Shown: positions 1 through 9,079, numbered from the stretch's first letter. The stretch is DNA of 64,000 bases from Aeromicrobium tamlense (GCF_013408555.1 NZ_JACBZN010000001.1:1054001-1118000), one strand, 5' to 3'. Made by a program: numbers and translations. Notes: a model not told the origin generated them from the sequence alone.

Positions 1-840
1 GACCTCGCGCGCGCCGTGCACGGCGAGGTCGTGAACACCGACTCCGTGCAGCTCTACCGCGGGATGGACGTGGGCAGCGCCAAGGCGACTCCGGACGAGC
101 GCGGGGGAGTCCCGCACCACCTCCTCGACGTGCTCGACCCCGTCCAGGAGGCCAGCGTCGCCGCGTTCCAGCGCGAGGCGCGGGCCGCGATCGAGCAGAT
201 CCGCGCACGCGACGCCGTCCCGATCCTCGTCGGCGGGTCCTCGCTGTACGTGCGGGCCGTCCTGGACCCGCTGGACTTCCCCGGCACCGATCCCGCCGTG
301 CGTCGCCGCTGGACCGAGCGCCTCGACGAGGTCGGCCCCGAAGTGCTGCACGAGGAGCTGGCGCGGCGCGACCCGGCCGCGGCCGAGGCGATCCTGCCCA
401 CGAACGGGCGTCGCATCGTGCGCGCCCTGGAGGTCGGCGAGCTCACCGGAGAGCCCTTCGCGGCCACGATGCCCGCGTACGCGTCGATCTACCCCGAGGT
501 CGTGATGATCGGCCTCGACGTGCCGCGCGACGTGCTGGACGCGCGCATCGACGCCCGGGTCGAGCAGATGTGGGCCGATGGCCTCGTCGACGAGGTGCGA
601 GGACTGCCCGGACTCGCCGGCTCGCCCACCGCGTCGCGGGCGCTGGGCTACCAGCAGGTGCTCGCGATGCTCGCGGGCGACCTCACCGAGGAGGAGGCGA
701 AGGAGGAGACGAAGTCGGGCACCCGTCGCTTCGCCCGCCGCCAGGACCGGATGATGCGCAAGGACCCCCGGATCCACTGGCTGCCCTTCGACGATCCCGA
801 CCTGCTCGCGCGTGCTGTGGCACTCGCCGGAGCCCCGTAG
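1..840 (+). CDS. miaA: tRNA dimethylallyltransferase (5' end outside window)
   Basis: Transfers a dimethylallyl group from DMAPP to the N6 of A37 in tRNAs reading UNN codons; cytoplasmic. The frame is open from base 1, so the P-loop N-terminus lies upstream; 279 residues remain. The DSVQLYRGMDVGSAKAT segment (substrate-binding Asp and the Q-x-Y-R motif) is followed by GGVPHHLLDV and the VGGSSLYVRA segment typical of the family. The C-terminal helical part (RFARRQDRMMRKDPRIHWL) is intact. The stop codon TAG also forms the first half of the predicted -10 box of dapF, so the two genes are adjacent but probably have separate promoters. Family assignment is confident. Confidence 0.95.
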   Translation, partial: DLARAVHGEVVNTDSVQLYRGMDVGSAKATPDERGGVPHHLLDVLDPVQEASVAAFQREARAAIEQIRARDAVPILVGGSSLYVRAVLDPLDFPGTDPAVRRRWTERLDEVGPEVLHEELARRDPAAAEAILPTNGRRIVRALEVGELTGEPFAATMPAYASIYPEVVMIGLDVPRDVLDARIDARVEQMWADGLVDEVRGLPGLAGSPTASRALGYQQVLAMLAGDLTEEEAKEETKSGTRRFARRQDRMMRKDPRIHWLPFDDPDLLARAVALAGAP

Positions 841-843
841 GCT
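838..843 (+). promoter_or_regulatory. Predicted -10 box of dapF (leaderless)
   Basis: TAGGCT ends exactly 6 nt before the dapF ATG, which would put the transcription start on the A of the start codon. The TAG of the box is also the miaA stop codon. Inferred from the same spacing at many other genes in this window. Confidence 0.5.
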
Positions 844-849
844 GAGGAC

Positions 850-1662
850 ATGGAATTCACGTGGTTCAAGGGACACGGCACCGAGAACGACTTCGTGCTG
901 CTGCCCGACCACGACGGCACCCTGCACGGTGATCTCGACCCCGCCTTCGTGGCCGCCCTGTGCGACCGTCGTCGCGGCATCGGCGCCGACGGCGTCATGC
1001 GGGTCGTGCGGTGCACCGCGCTCGGTCACAACTCGCCCGCCGAGTGGTTCATGGACTACCGCAACGCTGACGGCTCGCTGAGCCAGATGTGCGGCAACGG
1101 CATCCGCGTCTTCGCCCGGCACCTGCTGGAGGAGGGCCTCGTCGAGGGTCCCGAGTTCCCCATCGACACCCGCGACGGACTGAAGTTCCTCACCGTCGTC
1201 GGCGACGAGATCGCCGTCGACATGGGCGCGTTCACCACGGGCACCCACTCGAAGGTCTCGGCCGGCGGCCAGTCCTGGGAGGCGCTCGAGGTCCACACCG
1301 GCAACCCCCACGCCGTCGCGTTCGTCGACCGCGTGGCCGACGCCGGCCCCCTGCTCGAGCAGCCCGGGTACGCCGAGTCCGTCTACCCCGAGGGCGTCAA
1401 CATCGAGTTCGTCGAGCGCCGCGGCACGCACCACGTCGCGATGCGCGTGCACGAGCGCGGCTCGGGCGAGACCCGCTCGTGCGGCACCGGTGCCTGCGCC
1501 GTGGCGATCGCCACCGCGAAGGCCGACGGCGCCCCCGACCCCACCACCTACCGCGTCGACGTCCCCGGAGGCACCTTGCACGTCACCGTCTCACCCGATC
1601 GCACGATCCTGAGGGGCCCGGCGCGCATCGTCGCCGCGGGCACCATGGAGTGGCGCGGATGA
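850..1662 (+). CDS. dapF: Diaminopimelate epimerase
   Basis: Interconverts LL- and meso-diaminopimelate, the last step before lysine and the cross-linking residue of peptidoglycan; cytoplasmic. At 270 residues it has normal family length. Both catalytic cysteine motifs are visible: MCGNGIRVFARH around residue 80 and SCGTGACAVAIA near residue 215. The FKGHGTENDFVLL N-terminus is the usual substrate-binding start. ATG is preceded by a TAGGCT box at leaderless spacing, and its TGA overlaps the hflX ATG (ATGA), indicating translational coupling to hflX. Confidence 0.96.
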   Translation: MEFTWFKGHGTENDFVLLPDHDGTLHGDLDPAFVAALCDRRRGIGADGVMRVVRCTALGHNSPAEWFMDYRNADGSLSQMCGNGIRVFARHLLEEGLVEGPEFPIDTRDGLKFLTVVGDEIAVDMGAFTTGTHSKVSAGGQSWEALEVHTGNPHAVAFVDRVADAGPLLEQPGYAESVYPEGVNIEFVERRGTHHVAMRVHERGSGETRSCGTGACAVAIATAKADGAPDPTTYRVDVPGGTLHVTVSPDRTILRGPARIVAAGTMEWRG

Positions 1663-3059
1663 CCGAGGAGACCCGTCCCGACGTCGAGCTCCAGCCCGGC
1701 GAGATGGACCTGCAGGACCGGTCCTCGCTGCGCCGCGTCGCCGGCCTGTCCACCGAGCTCGAGGACATCACCGAGGTCGAGTACCGCCAGCTGCGGCTGG
1801 AGCGGGTCGTCCTCGTCGGCGTGTGGACCGAGGGCTCGGTGGAGGACGCCGAGAACTCGCTCACCGAGCTGAAGGCGCTCGCCGAGACGGCAGGCTCCGA
1901 CGTGCTCGACGCGCTCATCCAGCGTCGTCAGAAGCCCGACCCGGCGACCTTCATCGGCCGCGGCAAGGTCGACGAGCTGCGCGACGCCGTGCAGGCCACC
2001 GGTGCCGACACCGTGATCTGCGACGGCGAGCTCGCGCCCAGCCAGCTGCGCAACCTCGAGGACCGCGTCAAGGTCAAGGTCGTCGACCGCGTCGCGCTGA
2101 TCCTCGACATCTTCGCCCAGCACGCGAAGAGCGCCGAGGGCAAGGCCCAGGTCGAGCTGGCCCAGCTGCAGTACCAGACCCAGCGCCTGCGCGGCTGGGG
2201 CGGCAACCTGTCGCGCCAGGCCGGCGGCCGGGCGGCCGGCGGCGAGGGCATCGGCGGCCGCGGCCCCGGTGAGACCAAGCTTGAGACCGACCGTCGTCGC
2301 ATCCAGGCCAAGATGGCCAAGCTGCGCCGTGAGCTCAAGGAGCTGCGCGGCACGCGCGAGACGAAGAAGGCCGAGCGCCGCCGCAACAAGATCCCGTCCG
2401 TGGCGATCGCGGGCTACACGAACGCCGGCAAGTCGAGCCTGCTCAACCGGCTCACGGGTGCGGGCGTGCTCGTCGAGGACGCGCTGTTCGCCACCCTCGA
2501 CCCCACCACGCGTCGCGCCGAGACCTCGGACGGCCGCGTCTACACGCTGTCCGACACGGTCGGCTTCGTCCGGCACCTGCCCCACCAGCTGGTCGAGGCG
2601 TTCCGGTCCACGCTGGAGGAGGTGGCCGACGCCGACCTCGTGCTGCACGTGGTCGACGGCTCGCACCCCGATCCCGAGAGCCAGATCGCGGCGGTCCGCG
2701 AGGTGTTCGCGCAGATCGAGGCCTTCAAGGTCCCCGAGATCATCGTCATCAACAAGGCCGACCAGGCCGACCCGCTCGTGCTGAAGGCGCTGCTGGCGCG
2801 TGAGCCGCACGCCGTCGTCGTGAGCGCCCGCACGGGCGAGGGCATCGACGAGCTGCTGAGCGCCATCGAGGCCGACCTGCCGGTGCCCGAGGTGCTGGTC
2901 GACGCGGTCGTCCCGTACTCGCGCGGCGACCTGGTCAACCAGCTGCACCTGCACGCAGAGATCGAGACGCTCGAGCACGTCGCCGAGGGCACCCACGTGG
3001 TCGCGCGGGTGCATCCCGAGCTCGCCAACGACCTCGCCCCGTTCGCGCAGCAGCCCTGA
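1659..3059 (+). CDS. hflX: Ribosome-associated GTPase HflX
   Basis: HflX binds the 50S subunit and splits or rescues stalled ribosomes under stress. The 466-residue protein has the N-terminal HflX domain (ending in FIGRGKVDEL and the GRGPGETKLE glycine-rich linker) followed by a coiled-coil-like stretch rich in K, R and E. The G domain carries GYTNAGKSSLLN (G1), DTVGFVRHLP (G3) and NKAD (G4). The open frame extends upstream inside dapF, but the ATG at 1659, overlapping the dapF stop, gives the family-typical N-terminus. Co-transcription with dapF is inferred from the 4-nt overlap. Confidence 0.95.
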   Translation: MTEETRPDVELQPGEMDLQDRSSLRRVAGLSTELEDITEVEYRQLRLERVVLVGVWTEGSVEDAENSLTELKALAETAGSDVLDALIQRRQKPDPATFIGRGKVDELRDAVQATGADTVICDGELAPSQLRNLEDRVKVKVVDRVALILDIFAQHAKSAEGKAQVELAQLQYQTQRLRGWGGNLSRQAGGRAAGGEGIGGRGPGETKLETDRRRIQAKMAKLRRELKELRGTRETKKAERRRNKIPSVAIAGYTNAGKSSLLNRLTGAGVLVEDALFATLDPTTRRAETSDGRVYTLSDTVGFVRHLPHQLVEAFRSTLEEVADADLVLHVVDGSHPDPESQIAAVREVFAQIEAFKVPEIIVINKADQADPLVLKALLAREPHAVVVSARTGEGIDELLSAIEADLPVPEVLVDAVVPYSRGDLVNQLHLHAEIETLEHVAEGTHVVARVHPELANDLAPFAQQP

Positions 3060-3249
3060 GCGGCCTCGGGGGCGGTGCGTCCTCAGCCCTTCGCCGGCTG
3101 TCCCGGTGGGTGATCAACCGTATGGCCGGGGATGAGGTCGAAGGGTCACCGGAGCCGTGCGGGAGGGGTCGAGGACTCACCGCTCACCCCAGCCGGCCCC
3201 GTGACGGGGCGGGCTGTGGATCGGTGGTCGCTGCCGGGGGAGAGCCGGG

Positions 3250-3255
3250 TAGCGT
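3250..3255 (+). promoter_or_regulatory. Predicted -10 box of the DinG-type helicase gene (leaderless)
   Basis: TAGCGT lies exactly 6 nt before the ATG at 3262. The 202-bp gap after hflX (3060-3261) otherwise shows no clear terminator or ORF. Confidence 0.45.
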
Positions 3256-3261
3256 TCTCGC

Positions 3262-5211
3262 ATGCCCTCCCGACCCGGTGTGACCGACGTCCTCGGTGCC
3301 GCCGTCGCGGCGGTCGGCGGGGCCGAGCGCCCCGGACAGGTCGCGATGGCCGAGGCCGTCGCCCAGGCCCTCGCCGACGAGCGCCACCTGCTCGTGCAGG
3401 CGGGCACCGGCACCGGCAAGTCGCTCGGCTACCTGGTCCCGGCGCTGCTCCACGACAAGCGCGTCGTCGTCGCCACCGCCACGCTCAACCTCCAGCACCA
3501 GCTCGTCGAGCGCGACATCCCCGCGCTCAAGGAGGCGGCCCGCGACACCATGTCCACGGTGCCGCACCATGCCGTGCTGAAGGGTCGCGCGAACTACGCG
3601 TGCCTGCACCGCGTGCGCCAGGGTGCACCCGACGACCAGGGCGTCCTCGTCGAGGTGCCCGAGGGGTCGCTGGGGGCCGAGGTCGTCCAGCTGCGCGAGT
3701 GGGCCGAGGAGCAGGCCGAGGGCGGCCACACCGGCGATCGCGACGGCGCCCCGTCCCACGGCGAGCGGGCCTGGCGCCAGGTCAGCGTGTCGTCGCGCGA
3801 GTGCCTGGGCGCCTCTCGCTGCGAGTACGCGGCCGAGTGCTTCGCCGAGCGGGCGAAGGAGGACGCCGCCAACGCCCACGTCGTCGTCACGAACCACGCG
3901 ATGCTCGCGATCGACGCGATCGAGGGCGTGCCGATGCTGCCCGAGTTCGACGCCGTGGTGGTCGACGAGGCCCACGAGCTGGCCGCGCGCGTCACCCAGG
4001 CCTCCACCGACGAGCTCGATCCCGGCCTCGTCGAGCGGGCCGCCCGCCGGGCCCGTCCGTACCTCGACGACGGCGGCACGGCCGACGACCTCGGCGACGC
4101 CGCCGACGCTCTGGCCGACGCCCTCACCCACGTCCAGCCCGGCCGCATCGACGCGATCGACCCGGCCCTGGCCGGTGCGCTCGCGCTCGTGCGCGACAGC
4201 GCCCGCGCCTGCTTCTCGAACTTCACGAAGGAGAAGGGCGAGGAGGCCGACCCCGGTCGCCAGCAGGCCCGCAGCACGATCGACGACGTCCGCCAGGTCG
4301 CCGAGCGGATGGCTGCCGGCCGCGAGACCGAGGTGCTGTGGCTGGGCGAGGGCCGCAGCGGTCTGCACCTGCGCATCGCGCCGATCGACGTGTCGGGCGC
4401 CCTGCGCGAGAAGCTCTTCGGCGAGAAGACCGTCGTGCTCACCAGCGCCACGCTCACGCTCGGCGGCTCCTTCGCCCCCGTCGCCGCCTCGCTCGGCCTC
4501 GACCTCAAGGGGTCGGACTGGACCGGGCTCGACGTCGGCTCGCCGTTCGACTACCAGCGCCAGGGCATCCTCTACGTCGCGAAGCACCTGCCGGCCCCCG
4601 GCCGCGACGGGCTCGAGGCCGAGCAGCTCGGCGAGATCACGGCCCTCATCAAGGCGGCCGGCGGCCGCACCCTCGGGCTCTTCTCGTCGCGTCGCGCGGC
4701 CGAGCGCGCCGCCCAGTACGTGCGCGAGTCGCTGCCCGAGCTCGAGATCCTCTGCCAGGGCGACGCCCAGCTGCCCGAGCTCGCGCGTCGGTTCGCCGAC
4801 GAGCCCAGCGCGTGCCTGTTCGGCACCCTCAGCCTGTGGCAGGGCGTCGACCTCCCGGGCGACACCTGCACCCTCGTGCTCATCGACCGGATCCCGTTCC
4901 CGCGACCCGACGACCCGCTCAGCAGTGCGCGCCAGCGGCTGGTCGAGCGTCGCGGGGGCAACGGCTTCATGCAGGTCGCCGCCCAGCACGCCGCACTGCT
5001 GCTGGCGCAGGGCGTGGGCCGCCTGATCCGGCGCTCCACCGACCGCGGCGTGGTCGCGATCCTCGACCCGCGCATCGCCACCGCACGCTACGGCGGGTTC
5101 CTCGCGTCGTCCCTGCCGCCGCTGTGGCGCACCACCGACCGTCAGGTCGTGACCGCCGCACTGCGACGCCTCGACGAGTCGGCGAAGGCGGGGGATCCGG
5201 CCGCGGTTTGA
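3262..5211 (+). CDS. dinG: ATP-dependent helicase, DinG/YoaA (XPD-like) family
   Basis: Superfamily 2 helicase related to XPD, expected to unwind damaged or R-loop DNA 5' to 3'. The 649-residue sequence has Walker A GTGTGKS near residue 50 and a DEAH box (VVVDEAHEL) near residue 235. Cysteines between them (CLHRV; SSRECLGASRCEYAAEC) fit the Fe-S cluster of this family. The C-terminal helicase half carries VLTSATLTLGGSF and GRLIRRSTDRG. The start is the ATG with a TAGCGT box 6 nt upstream. No SOS box is visible in front, so LexA control is not supported here. The choice between DinG and YoaA naming is not resolvable by eye. Confidence 0.88.
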   Translation: MPSRPGVTDVLGAAVAAVGGAERPGQVAMAEAVAQALADERHLLVQAGTGTGKSLGYLVPALLHDKRVVVATATLNLQHQLVERDIPALKEAARDTMSTVPHHAVLKGRANYACLHRVRQGAPDDQGVLVEVPEGSLGAEVVQLREWAEEQAEGGHTGDRDGAPSHGERAWRQVSVSSRECLGASRCEYAAECFAERAKEDAANAHVVVTNHAMLAIDAIEGVPMLPEFDAVVVDEAHELAARVTQASTDELDPGLVERAARRARPYLDDGGTADDLGDAADALADALTHVQPGRIDAIDPALAGALALVRDSARACFSNFTKEKGEEADPGRQQARSTIDDVRQVAERMAAGRETEVLWLGEGRSGLHLRIAPIDVSGALREKLFGEKTVVLTSATLTLGGSFAPVAASLGLDLKGSDWTGLDVGSPFDYQRQGILYVAKHLPAPGRDGLEAEQLGEITALIKAAGGRTLGLFSSRRAAERAAQYVRESLPELEILCQGDAQLPELARRFADEPSACLFGTLSLWQGVDLPGDTCTLVLIDRIPFPRPDDPLSSARQRLVERRGGNGFMQVAAQHAALLLAQGVGRLIRRSTDRGVVAILDPRIATARYGGFLASSLPPLWRTTDRQVVTAALRRLDESAKAGDPAAV

Positions 5212-5217
5212 TACCGT
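5212..5217 (+). promoter_or_regulatory. Possible -10 box for the secreted protein gene
   Basis: TACCGT, directly after the helicase stop codon and about 36 nt before the ATG of the next gene. Weak evidence: sequence match only. Confidence 0.3.
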
Positions 5218-5253
5218 GGCCCGGACTCATCGCTCAACCAGCTCGGGGATCCC

Positions 5254-6999
5254 ATGCCGTTCCGTCTTCCCTCGCTCGCCGCTGCATGCCTGGCGCTCGT
5301 CGGATCTCTCTTCGTCACCGTCGCACCCGCGGAGGCCGCGGGCACGCTGTCGACCAAGACGTCCCTCGTCGCCATGACCAACGCCGGTTACGGCTCGGTC
5401 TGGGCGCGCTGCACCAAGAAGAAGGCCTGCAAGGGCACGATCTGGGTCGAGGGCGCCTCCGCGCAGAAGCGCAGCTTCAAGGTCAAGGCGAGGTCGGCCG
5501 GCTACGTCACCTTCCGCAACACGAACTGGCGCGCCAAGCCCAAGGCCGTGGTGCGCATGAGCGGCGCGTCCCCGCGCCCCATCACCCAGCAGGCCAAGGT
5601 CACCTACGGCACGATCGCCGGCACCGTCGCCCGCACGGGCGGCGCGGCCGCCACCGGCGTCAAGGTCGAGCTGTGGCGCATCGGCTCGCGCAACCGCAAC
5701 GTGCTGGTCTCCACCGCCTCCGACGTCGAGCGCAACGCCGGTCGGTTCGCGTTCCGCGTCCGCATGGGCGCGAACAACTCGCCGTCGGCCACGTACAAGC
5801 TGCACGTCATCGGCACCTCCGGTGGCGAGCGTCGCTCCTGGTGGTGGCGCGGCAACGGCAAGGGCGCCTTCGTCGGCGGTGCGCGCGACATGGGCGCCGG
5901 CACCAAGATCAAGGTGACCCGCGGCCTCAACTACCGCTACGTGGCCAACGCCCGCTACTCCTCGATCCGCGGCCAGGTCGTCAACGGCTCCAAGGCCGTC
6001 TCCGGCACCGAGGTCACGGTCGTCGGCCGCCCGCCGTACTGGTCGAGGTCCTCGCGCGTGCTGCGTGACCTCGACTTCATGTCCTGCGGCAACGTCTACG
6101 GCCGCACCCGCACGAACTCCAGCGGCCGCTACGAGGTCGGCTTCCTGCCCACCTCGGCGAACCGCATCTACGCGGTCAAGCCCGCGGGCAGCCTGTGGTT
6201 CGGCTCGAACGACCGTGCCTGGGGCACGTGCCACGCCGTCGTGAACAACCGCGGCGAGTCGCGCTCCACCGCGCGCATGCTGCACCTGCCGAACGCCGGC
6301 CTGACCGGCCGTGTGCAGAACATCGGCCGCGGCCGCACCACGGTCAGCGTCGTCGCCGGCGGCTACCAGGGCAAGGCCAGCTCGGCCAAGGTCGACCGCT
6401 ACCTCACCGTCCGTGAGTACGCGAAGGGCCGCAAGATCCTGGCCTCCGACGTCGTGCGCGCCGGGACCGGCCGCAAGGTCAGCCTCGGCGAGGGCTGGTA
6501 CTGGTTCGAGATGGGCCGCCGCACCGGCTGCCACGCCTGGTACAAGAGCCGCTACAAGAACAACGACGGCTACTTCAACGGCCTCGACCGTGGCTTCGAG
6601 AAGTGGAAGGCCAAGAACTACCGGATGTACCGCCAGCACTGCCGTGCCTGGACCTCGGGCACCTACAAGCTGGTCTACGTCAAGGGCTCGTCGATGCGGG
6701 TCGGCCTGAAGAACTACAAGGGCGGCTCGGTCAGCGGCCGCGTGACGGCGGCGAAGGTCAAGCCCCGCACCGAGCTGATGATCCGCCTGACGTCCACCGA
6801 CGGCAAGAAGGTCTACCGCACCGCGATGACCGACGGCGCCGGCAAGTTCAAGGTCACCGGCCTGGCGTCGGGTCGCTACCGGATCGTCGTGAACGCCGAC
6901 TCGTGGCGCGGCATCTCGCGCGGCTTCTCCGGGGCCAAGACCGTCAAGGTCACCCGGGGCAAGAACAAGTCGGTCGGCACCCTGCGCTTCCGGCAGTAG
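5254..6999 (+). CDS. Secreted basic protein with carboxypeptidase-regulatory-like (Ig-fold) domains
   Basis: Function unknown. Residues 1-28 form a signal peptide (LAAACLALVGSLFVTVAPAEA, cleavage likely after AEA), so the 581-residue protein is exported. The mature part is very rich in Lys, Arg, Trp and Tyr. It contains at least three segments resembling carboxypeptidase-regulatory or Cna-B beta-sandwiches: TIAGTVARTGGAAATGVKVE, SIRGQVVNGSKAVSGTEVTV and VSGRVTAAKVKPRTELMIRL followed by DGAGKFKVTGLASGRYRIVV. Paired cysteines (CTKKKAC; SCGN and TCHA; GCHA and HCRA) could form disulfides. No LPXTG or TM anchor is seen. It stands alone between the helicase and galE. A structural or adhesive surface role is only inference. 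Confidence 0.7.
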   Translation: MPFRLPSLAAACLALVGSLFVTVAPAEAAGTLSTKTSLVAMTNAGYGSVWARCTKKKACKGTIWVEGASAQKRSFKVKARSAGYVTFRNTNWRAKPKAVVRMSGASPRPITQQAKVTYGTIAGTVARTGGAAATGVKVELWRIGSRNRNVLVSTASDVERNAGRFAFRVRMGANNSPSATYKLHVIGTSGGERRSWWWRGNGKGAFVGGARDMGAGTKIKVTRGLNYRYVANARYSSIRGQVVNGSKAVSGTEVTVVGRPPYWSRSSRVLRDLDFMSCGNVYGRTRTNSSGRYEVGFLPTSANRIYAVKPAGSLWFGSNDRAWGTCHAVVNNRGESRSTARMLHLPNAGLTGRVQNIGRGRTTVSVVAGGYQGKASSAKVDRYLTVREYAKGRKILASDVVRAGTGRKVSLGEGWYWFEMGRRTGCHAWYKSRYKNNDGYFNGLDRGFEKWKAKNYRMYRQHCRAWTSGTYKLVYVKGSSMRVGLKNYKGGSVSGRVTAAKVKPRTELMIRLTSTDGKKVYRTAMTDGAGKFKVTGLASGRYRIVVNADSWRGISRGFSGAKTVKVTRGKNKSVGTLRFRQ

Positions 7000-7009
7000 T
7001 CCGGCGCCC

Positions 7010-7015
7010 TAGGCT
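7010..7015 (+). promoter_or_regulatory. Predicted -10 box of galE (leaderless)
   Basis: TAGGCT, identical to the dapF box, with exactly 6 nt to the ATG at 7022. Confidence 0.5.
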
Positions 7016-7021
7016 GCCACC

Positions 7022-7993
7022 ATGGCGATCCTGGTCACCGGCGGAGCCGGGTACATCGGCGCGCACGTGGTCCGGGCGCTCGAGCGGGCGGGTCTGGAGT
7101 CGGTCGTCGTCGACGACCTCTCCAGCGGCCACCGCGAGTTCGTCCGGCCCGGCGTCCCGTTCATCGACCTCAACGTCCTGCACGCGAAGCAGCTGGTCGA
7201 CCAGCTCGCCGATCTCCAGATCGAGGCGGTCATCCACCTCGCCGCATTCAAGTACGCGGGCGTCTCGGTGGAGCAGCCGGTGCACACGTGGCGCCAGAAC
7301 GTCGGCGGCACGCTGAGTCTGCTCCGAGCCATGGAGCGTCTCGACATCGGTGCGATCGTGTTCTCCAGCAGCGCCGCGGTCTACGGCACCCCCGACGTCG
7401 AGGTGGTCACCGAGGACACCGCGACCCATCCGGAGTCGCCGTACGGCGAGTCCAAGCTCGTGGGGGAGTGGATGATCCGCGACCAGGGGGTCGCCACCGG
7501 ACTGCGTCACACCTCGCTGCGGTACTTCAACGTGGTCGGCTCGGGTGAGCCCGACCTGTACGACTCGAGCCCGCACAACCTCTTCCCGCTGGTGATCAAG
7601 GCGCTCTCGCAGGGACACCGACCGAGGATCTTCGGCGAGGACTACCCGACGCCCGACGGCACGTGCGTGCGTGACTACGTGCACGTGGCCGACCTCGCCG
7701 AGGCGCACGTGACCGCGGTGCGCCGACTGCTGGACGGCCGGGACCTTGAGCCGGTCTACAACCTCGGCAACGGCGACGGCGTGTCCGTGCGCCAGATCAT
7801 GCAGGCGGTCTCGACCGCCACGGGCGTGGACTTCGAGCCCGAGGTCATGGGACGACGCCCCGGCGACCCGGCCCGCATCGTGGCCTCGGGGGAGCGGGCG
7901 GCGCGCGACCTGGACTGGAAGCTCACGCACACCCTCGACGACATGGTCGCCAGTGCGTGGCAGGCCCGACCGGTCGAGCCTGCCGACGACTGA
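7022..7993 (+). CDS. galE: UDP-glucose 4-epimerase
   Basis: NAD-dependent short-chain dehydrogenase/reductase of the extended family that interconverts UDP-glucose and UDP-galactose, supplying galactose for cell-wall or exopolysaccharide. The 323-residue protein shows the Rossmann motif GGAGYIG at residues 7-13, the SSSAAVYG strand with the catalytic Ser/Thr region, and the active-site YGESK (Y-x-x-x-K). The GDGTCVRDYVHVADLAEAH region is typical of GalE. It ends 3 bp before the convergent lexA stop. Other UDP-sugar epimerases are possible, but GalE is the best fit. Confidence 0.88.
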   Translation: MAILVTGGAGYIGAHVVRALERAGLESVVVDDLSSGHREFVRPGVPFIDLNVLHAKQLVDQLADLQIEAVIHLAAFKYAGVSVEQPVHTWRQNVGGTLSLLRAMERLDIGAIVFSSSAAVYGTPDVEVVTEDTATHPESPYGESKLVGEWMIRDQGVATGLRHTSLRYFNVVGSGEPDLYDSSPHNLFPLVIKALSQGHRPRIFGEDYPTPDGTCVRDYVHVADLAEAHVTAVRRLLDGRDLEPVYNLGNGDGVSVRQIMQAVSTATGVDFEPEVMGRRPGDPARIVASGERAARDLDWKLTHTLDDMVASAWQARPVEPADD

Positions 7994-7996
7994 GCG

Positions 7997-8683
7997 TCAG
8001 ACGCGACGCAGGACCGCGGTGACCTTGCCGATGATCTGTGCGTCGGTGCCGTCGATCGGCTCGTAGGCCGCGTTCTGGGGGAGCAGCCAGACCTGGCCGT
8101 CCTTGCGGCTGAGCGTCTTCACCGTGGCCTCGCCGTCGATCATGGCGGCGACGATCTCGCCGTTCTCGGCGACCTGCTGCTGGCGGATCACGACGTAGTC
8201 GCCGTCGCAGATCGCCGCCTCGACCATCGAGTCGCCCTTGACCTCGAGCAGGAACAGGGTGCCGTCGCCGACGAGCGAGCGGGGCAGCGGCATGACCTCC
8301 TCGACGCGCTGCTCGGCCAGGATCGGGCCGCCGGCCGCGATGCGGCCCACCATCGGCACGTAGGCCGGCTGGGGGACCGCGTCGCCGCTGTCGGTCTCGT
8401 CGACCTCGGCCGGACGGCTGCGCATCGCGGGCTTCGCGTCGGGCAGGAAGATCTCGAGCGCGCGCGGACGGTTCGGGTCGCGGCGGATGAAGCCCTTGCG
8501 CTCGAGCATCCGGAGCTGGTGCGAGACCGAGGACGTGCTGGCCAGGTCGCACGCGGCGCCGACCTCGCGCATGCTCGGCGGGTAGCCGCGCGACTCGATG
8601 TGGTCCTTCAGGAAGACCAGGATGCGCCGCTGGCGCTTGGTCAGTCCCGTCAGGTCGACCGGCTCGTCCAGGTTCTCGCTCAT
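7997..8683 (-). CDS. lexA: LexA SOS repressor
   Basis: Represses SOS genes and self-cleaves when RecA filaments form. The 228-residue protein has an N-terminal winged helix ([29 protein letters not shown]) and the Ala-Gly cleavage site in [13 protein letters not shown] near residue 115. The catalytic Ser is in GDSMVEA and the Lys in [10 protein letters not shown]. The frame is open further upstream, but ATG at 8683 gives the standard N-terminus and has a TACCGT -10 box 6 nt upstream (8690-8695). An SOS box at 8715-8730 sits where the -35 region would be, so LexA very likely autoregulates. Confidence 0.96.
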   Translation of the reverse strand: MSENLDEPVDLTGLTKRQRRILVFLKDHIESRGYPPSMREVGAACDLASTSSVSHQLRMLERKGFIRRDPNRPRALEIFLPDAKPAMRSRPAEVDETDSGDAVPQPAYVPMVGRIAAGGPILAEQRVEEVMPLPRSLVGDGTLFLLEVKGDSMVEAAICDGDYVVIRQQQVAENGEIVAAMIDGEATVKTLSRKDGQVWLLPQNAAYEPIDGTDAQIIGKVTAVLRRV

Positions 8684-8689
8684 GGCACG

Positions 8690-8695
8690 ACGGTA
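8690..8695 (-). promoter_or_regulatory. Predicted -10 box of lexA (leaderless)
   Basis: Reads TACCGT on the minus strand, 6 nt from the lexA ATG. Confidence 0.5.
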
Positions 8696-8714
8696 GCCGC
8701 GGGGCGACCGCGGA

Positions 8715-8730
8715 TCAAACACGTGTTCGA
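8715..8730. promoter_or_regulatory. SOS box (LexA operator) of lexA
   Basis: TCAAAC-ACGT-GTTCGA differs by one base from the actinobacterial LexA consensus TCGAAC-N4-GTTCGA. It lies between lexA (minus) and the small membrane-protein gene starting at 8768 (plus), about 20-35 bp upstream of the lexA -10, so it could affect both. Confidence 0.8.
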
Positions 8731-8755
8731 TACGGCGTGTCCGGTGTCGGTGGCC

Positions 8756-8761
8756 TAGGGT
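8756..8761 (+). promoter_or_regulatory. Predicted -10 box of the gene at 8768 (leaderless)
   Basis: TAGGGT ends 6 nt before GTG 8768. This spacing decides between the two in-frame GTG codons at 8762 and 8768. Confidence 0.45.
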
Positions 8762-8767
8762 GTGGGC

Positions 8768-9076
8768 GTGAGCTACGTGGTCGTGGGTACGCGCGAGGGC
8801 GACGGCTGGACGGTCGACGTGTCGGGGGTGGGTCGTTCCACGGCCGACGACCTGGCCGAGATCGAGGCGTCGGCCCGCGAGGTGCTGCGCGAGCACGGCG
8901 TCGCCGACCACGCCACGGTCGACCTGCAGCTGCTGCTGCCCGACTTCGAGGTCGACCTGCAGCGTCGCGGCGTGCCCGACCACGGGCTGCGCCCGGTCGA
9001 GATCGTCAGCGGGGTCATCGCGCTGGTCGTGGTGGTCGGCGCGCTCGCCTTCCTCCTCGGCCGCCTGCTCGGCTGA
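8768..9076 (+). CDS. Small protein with one C-terminal membrane helix
   Basis: A 102-residue protein of unknown function. The N-terminal 70 residues ([17 protein letters not shown], then an acidic helix with [17 protein letters not shown]) form a small alpha/beta domain that looks like a HicB-type fold, an impression only. Residues about 77-100 ([20 protein letters not shown]) are a hydrophobic helix, so the domain is probably tethered to the membrane. It is divergent from lexA across the SOS box, so damage induction is possible but unproven. It converges with the BrkB-family gene, stop codons 3 bp apart. Confidence 0.6.
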   Translation: MSYVVVGTREGDGWTVDVSGVGRSTADDLAEIEASAREVLREHGVADHATVDLQLLLPDFEVDLQRRGVPDHGLRPVEIVSGVIALVVVVGALAFLLGRLLG

Positions 9077-9079
9077 GTC

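Noticed and set aside
1548-3014. Long minus-strand open frame (488 codons) over hflX
   Set aside because: Composition is repetitive and high-GC-driven, no family similarity; hflX on the plus strand has clear GTPase motifs.
3132-6068. Plus-strand open frame of 978 codons across the helicase and secreted-protein genes
   Set aside because: Arg/Pro/Gly-rich shadow frame with no domain; both real genes in the region have motifs and normal starts.
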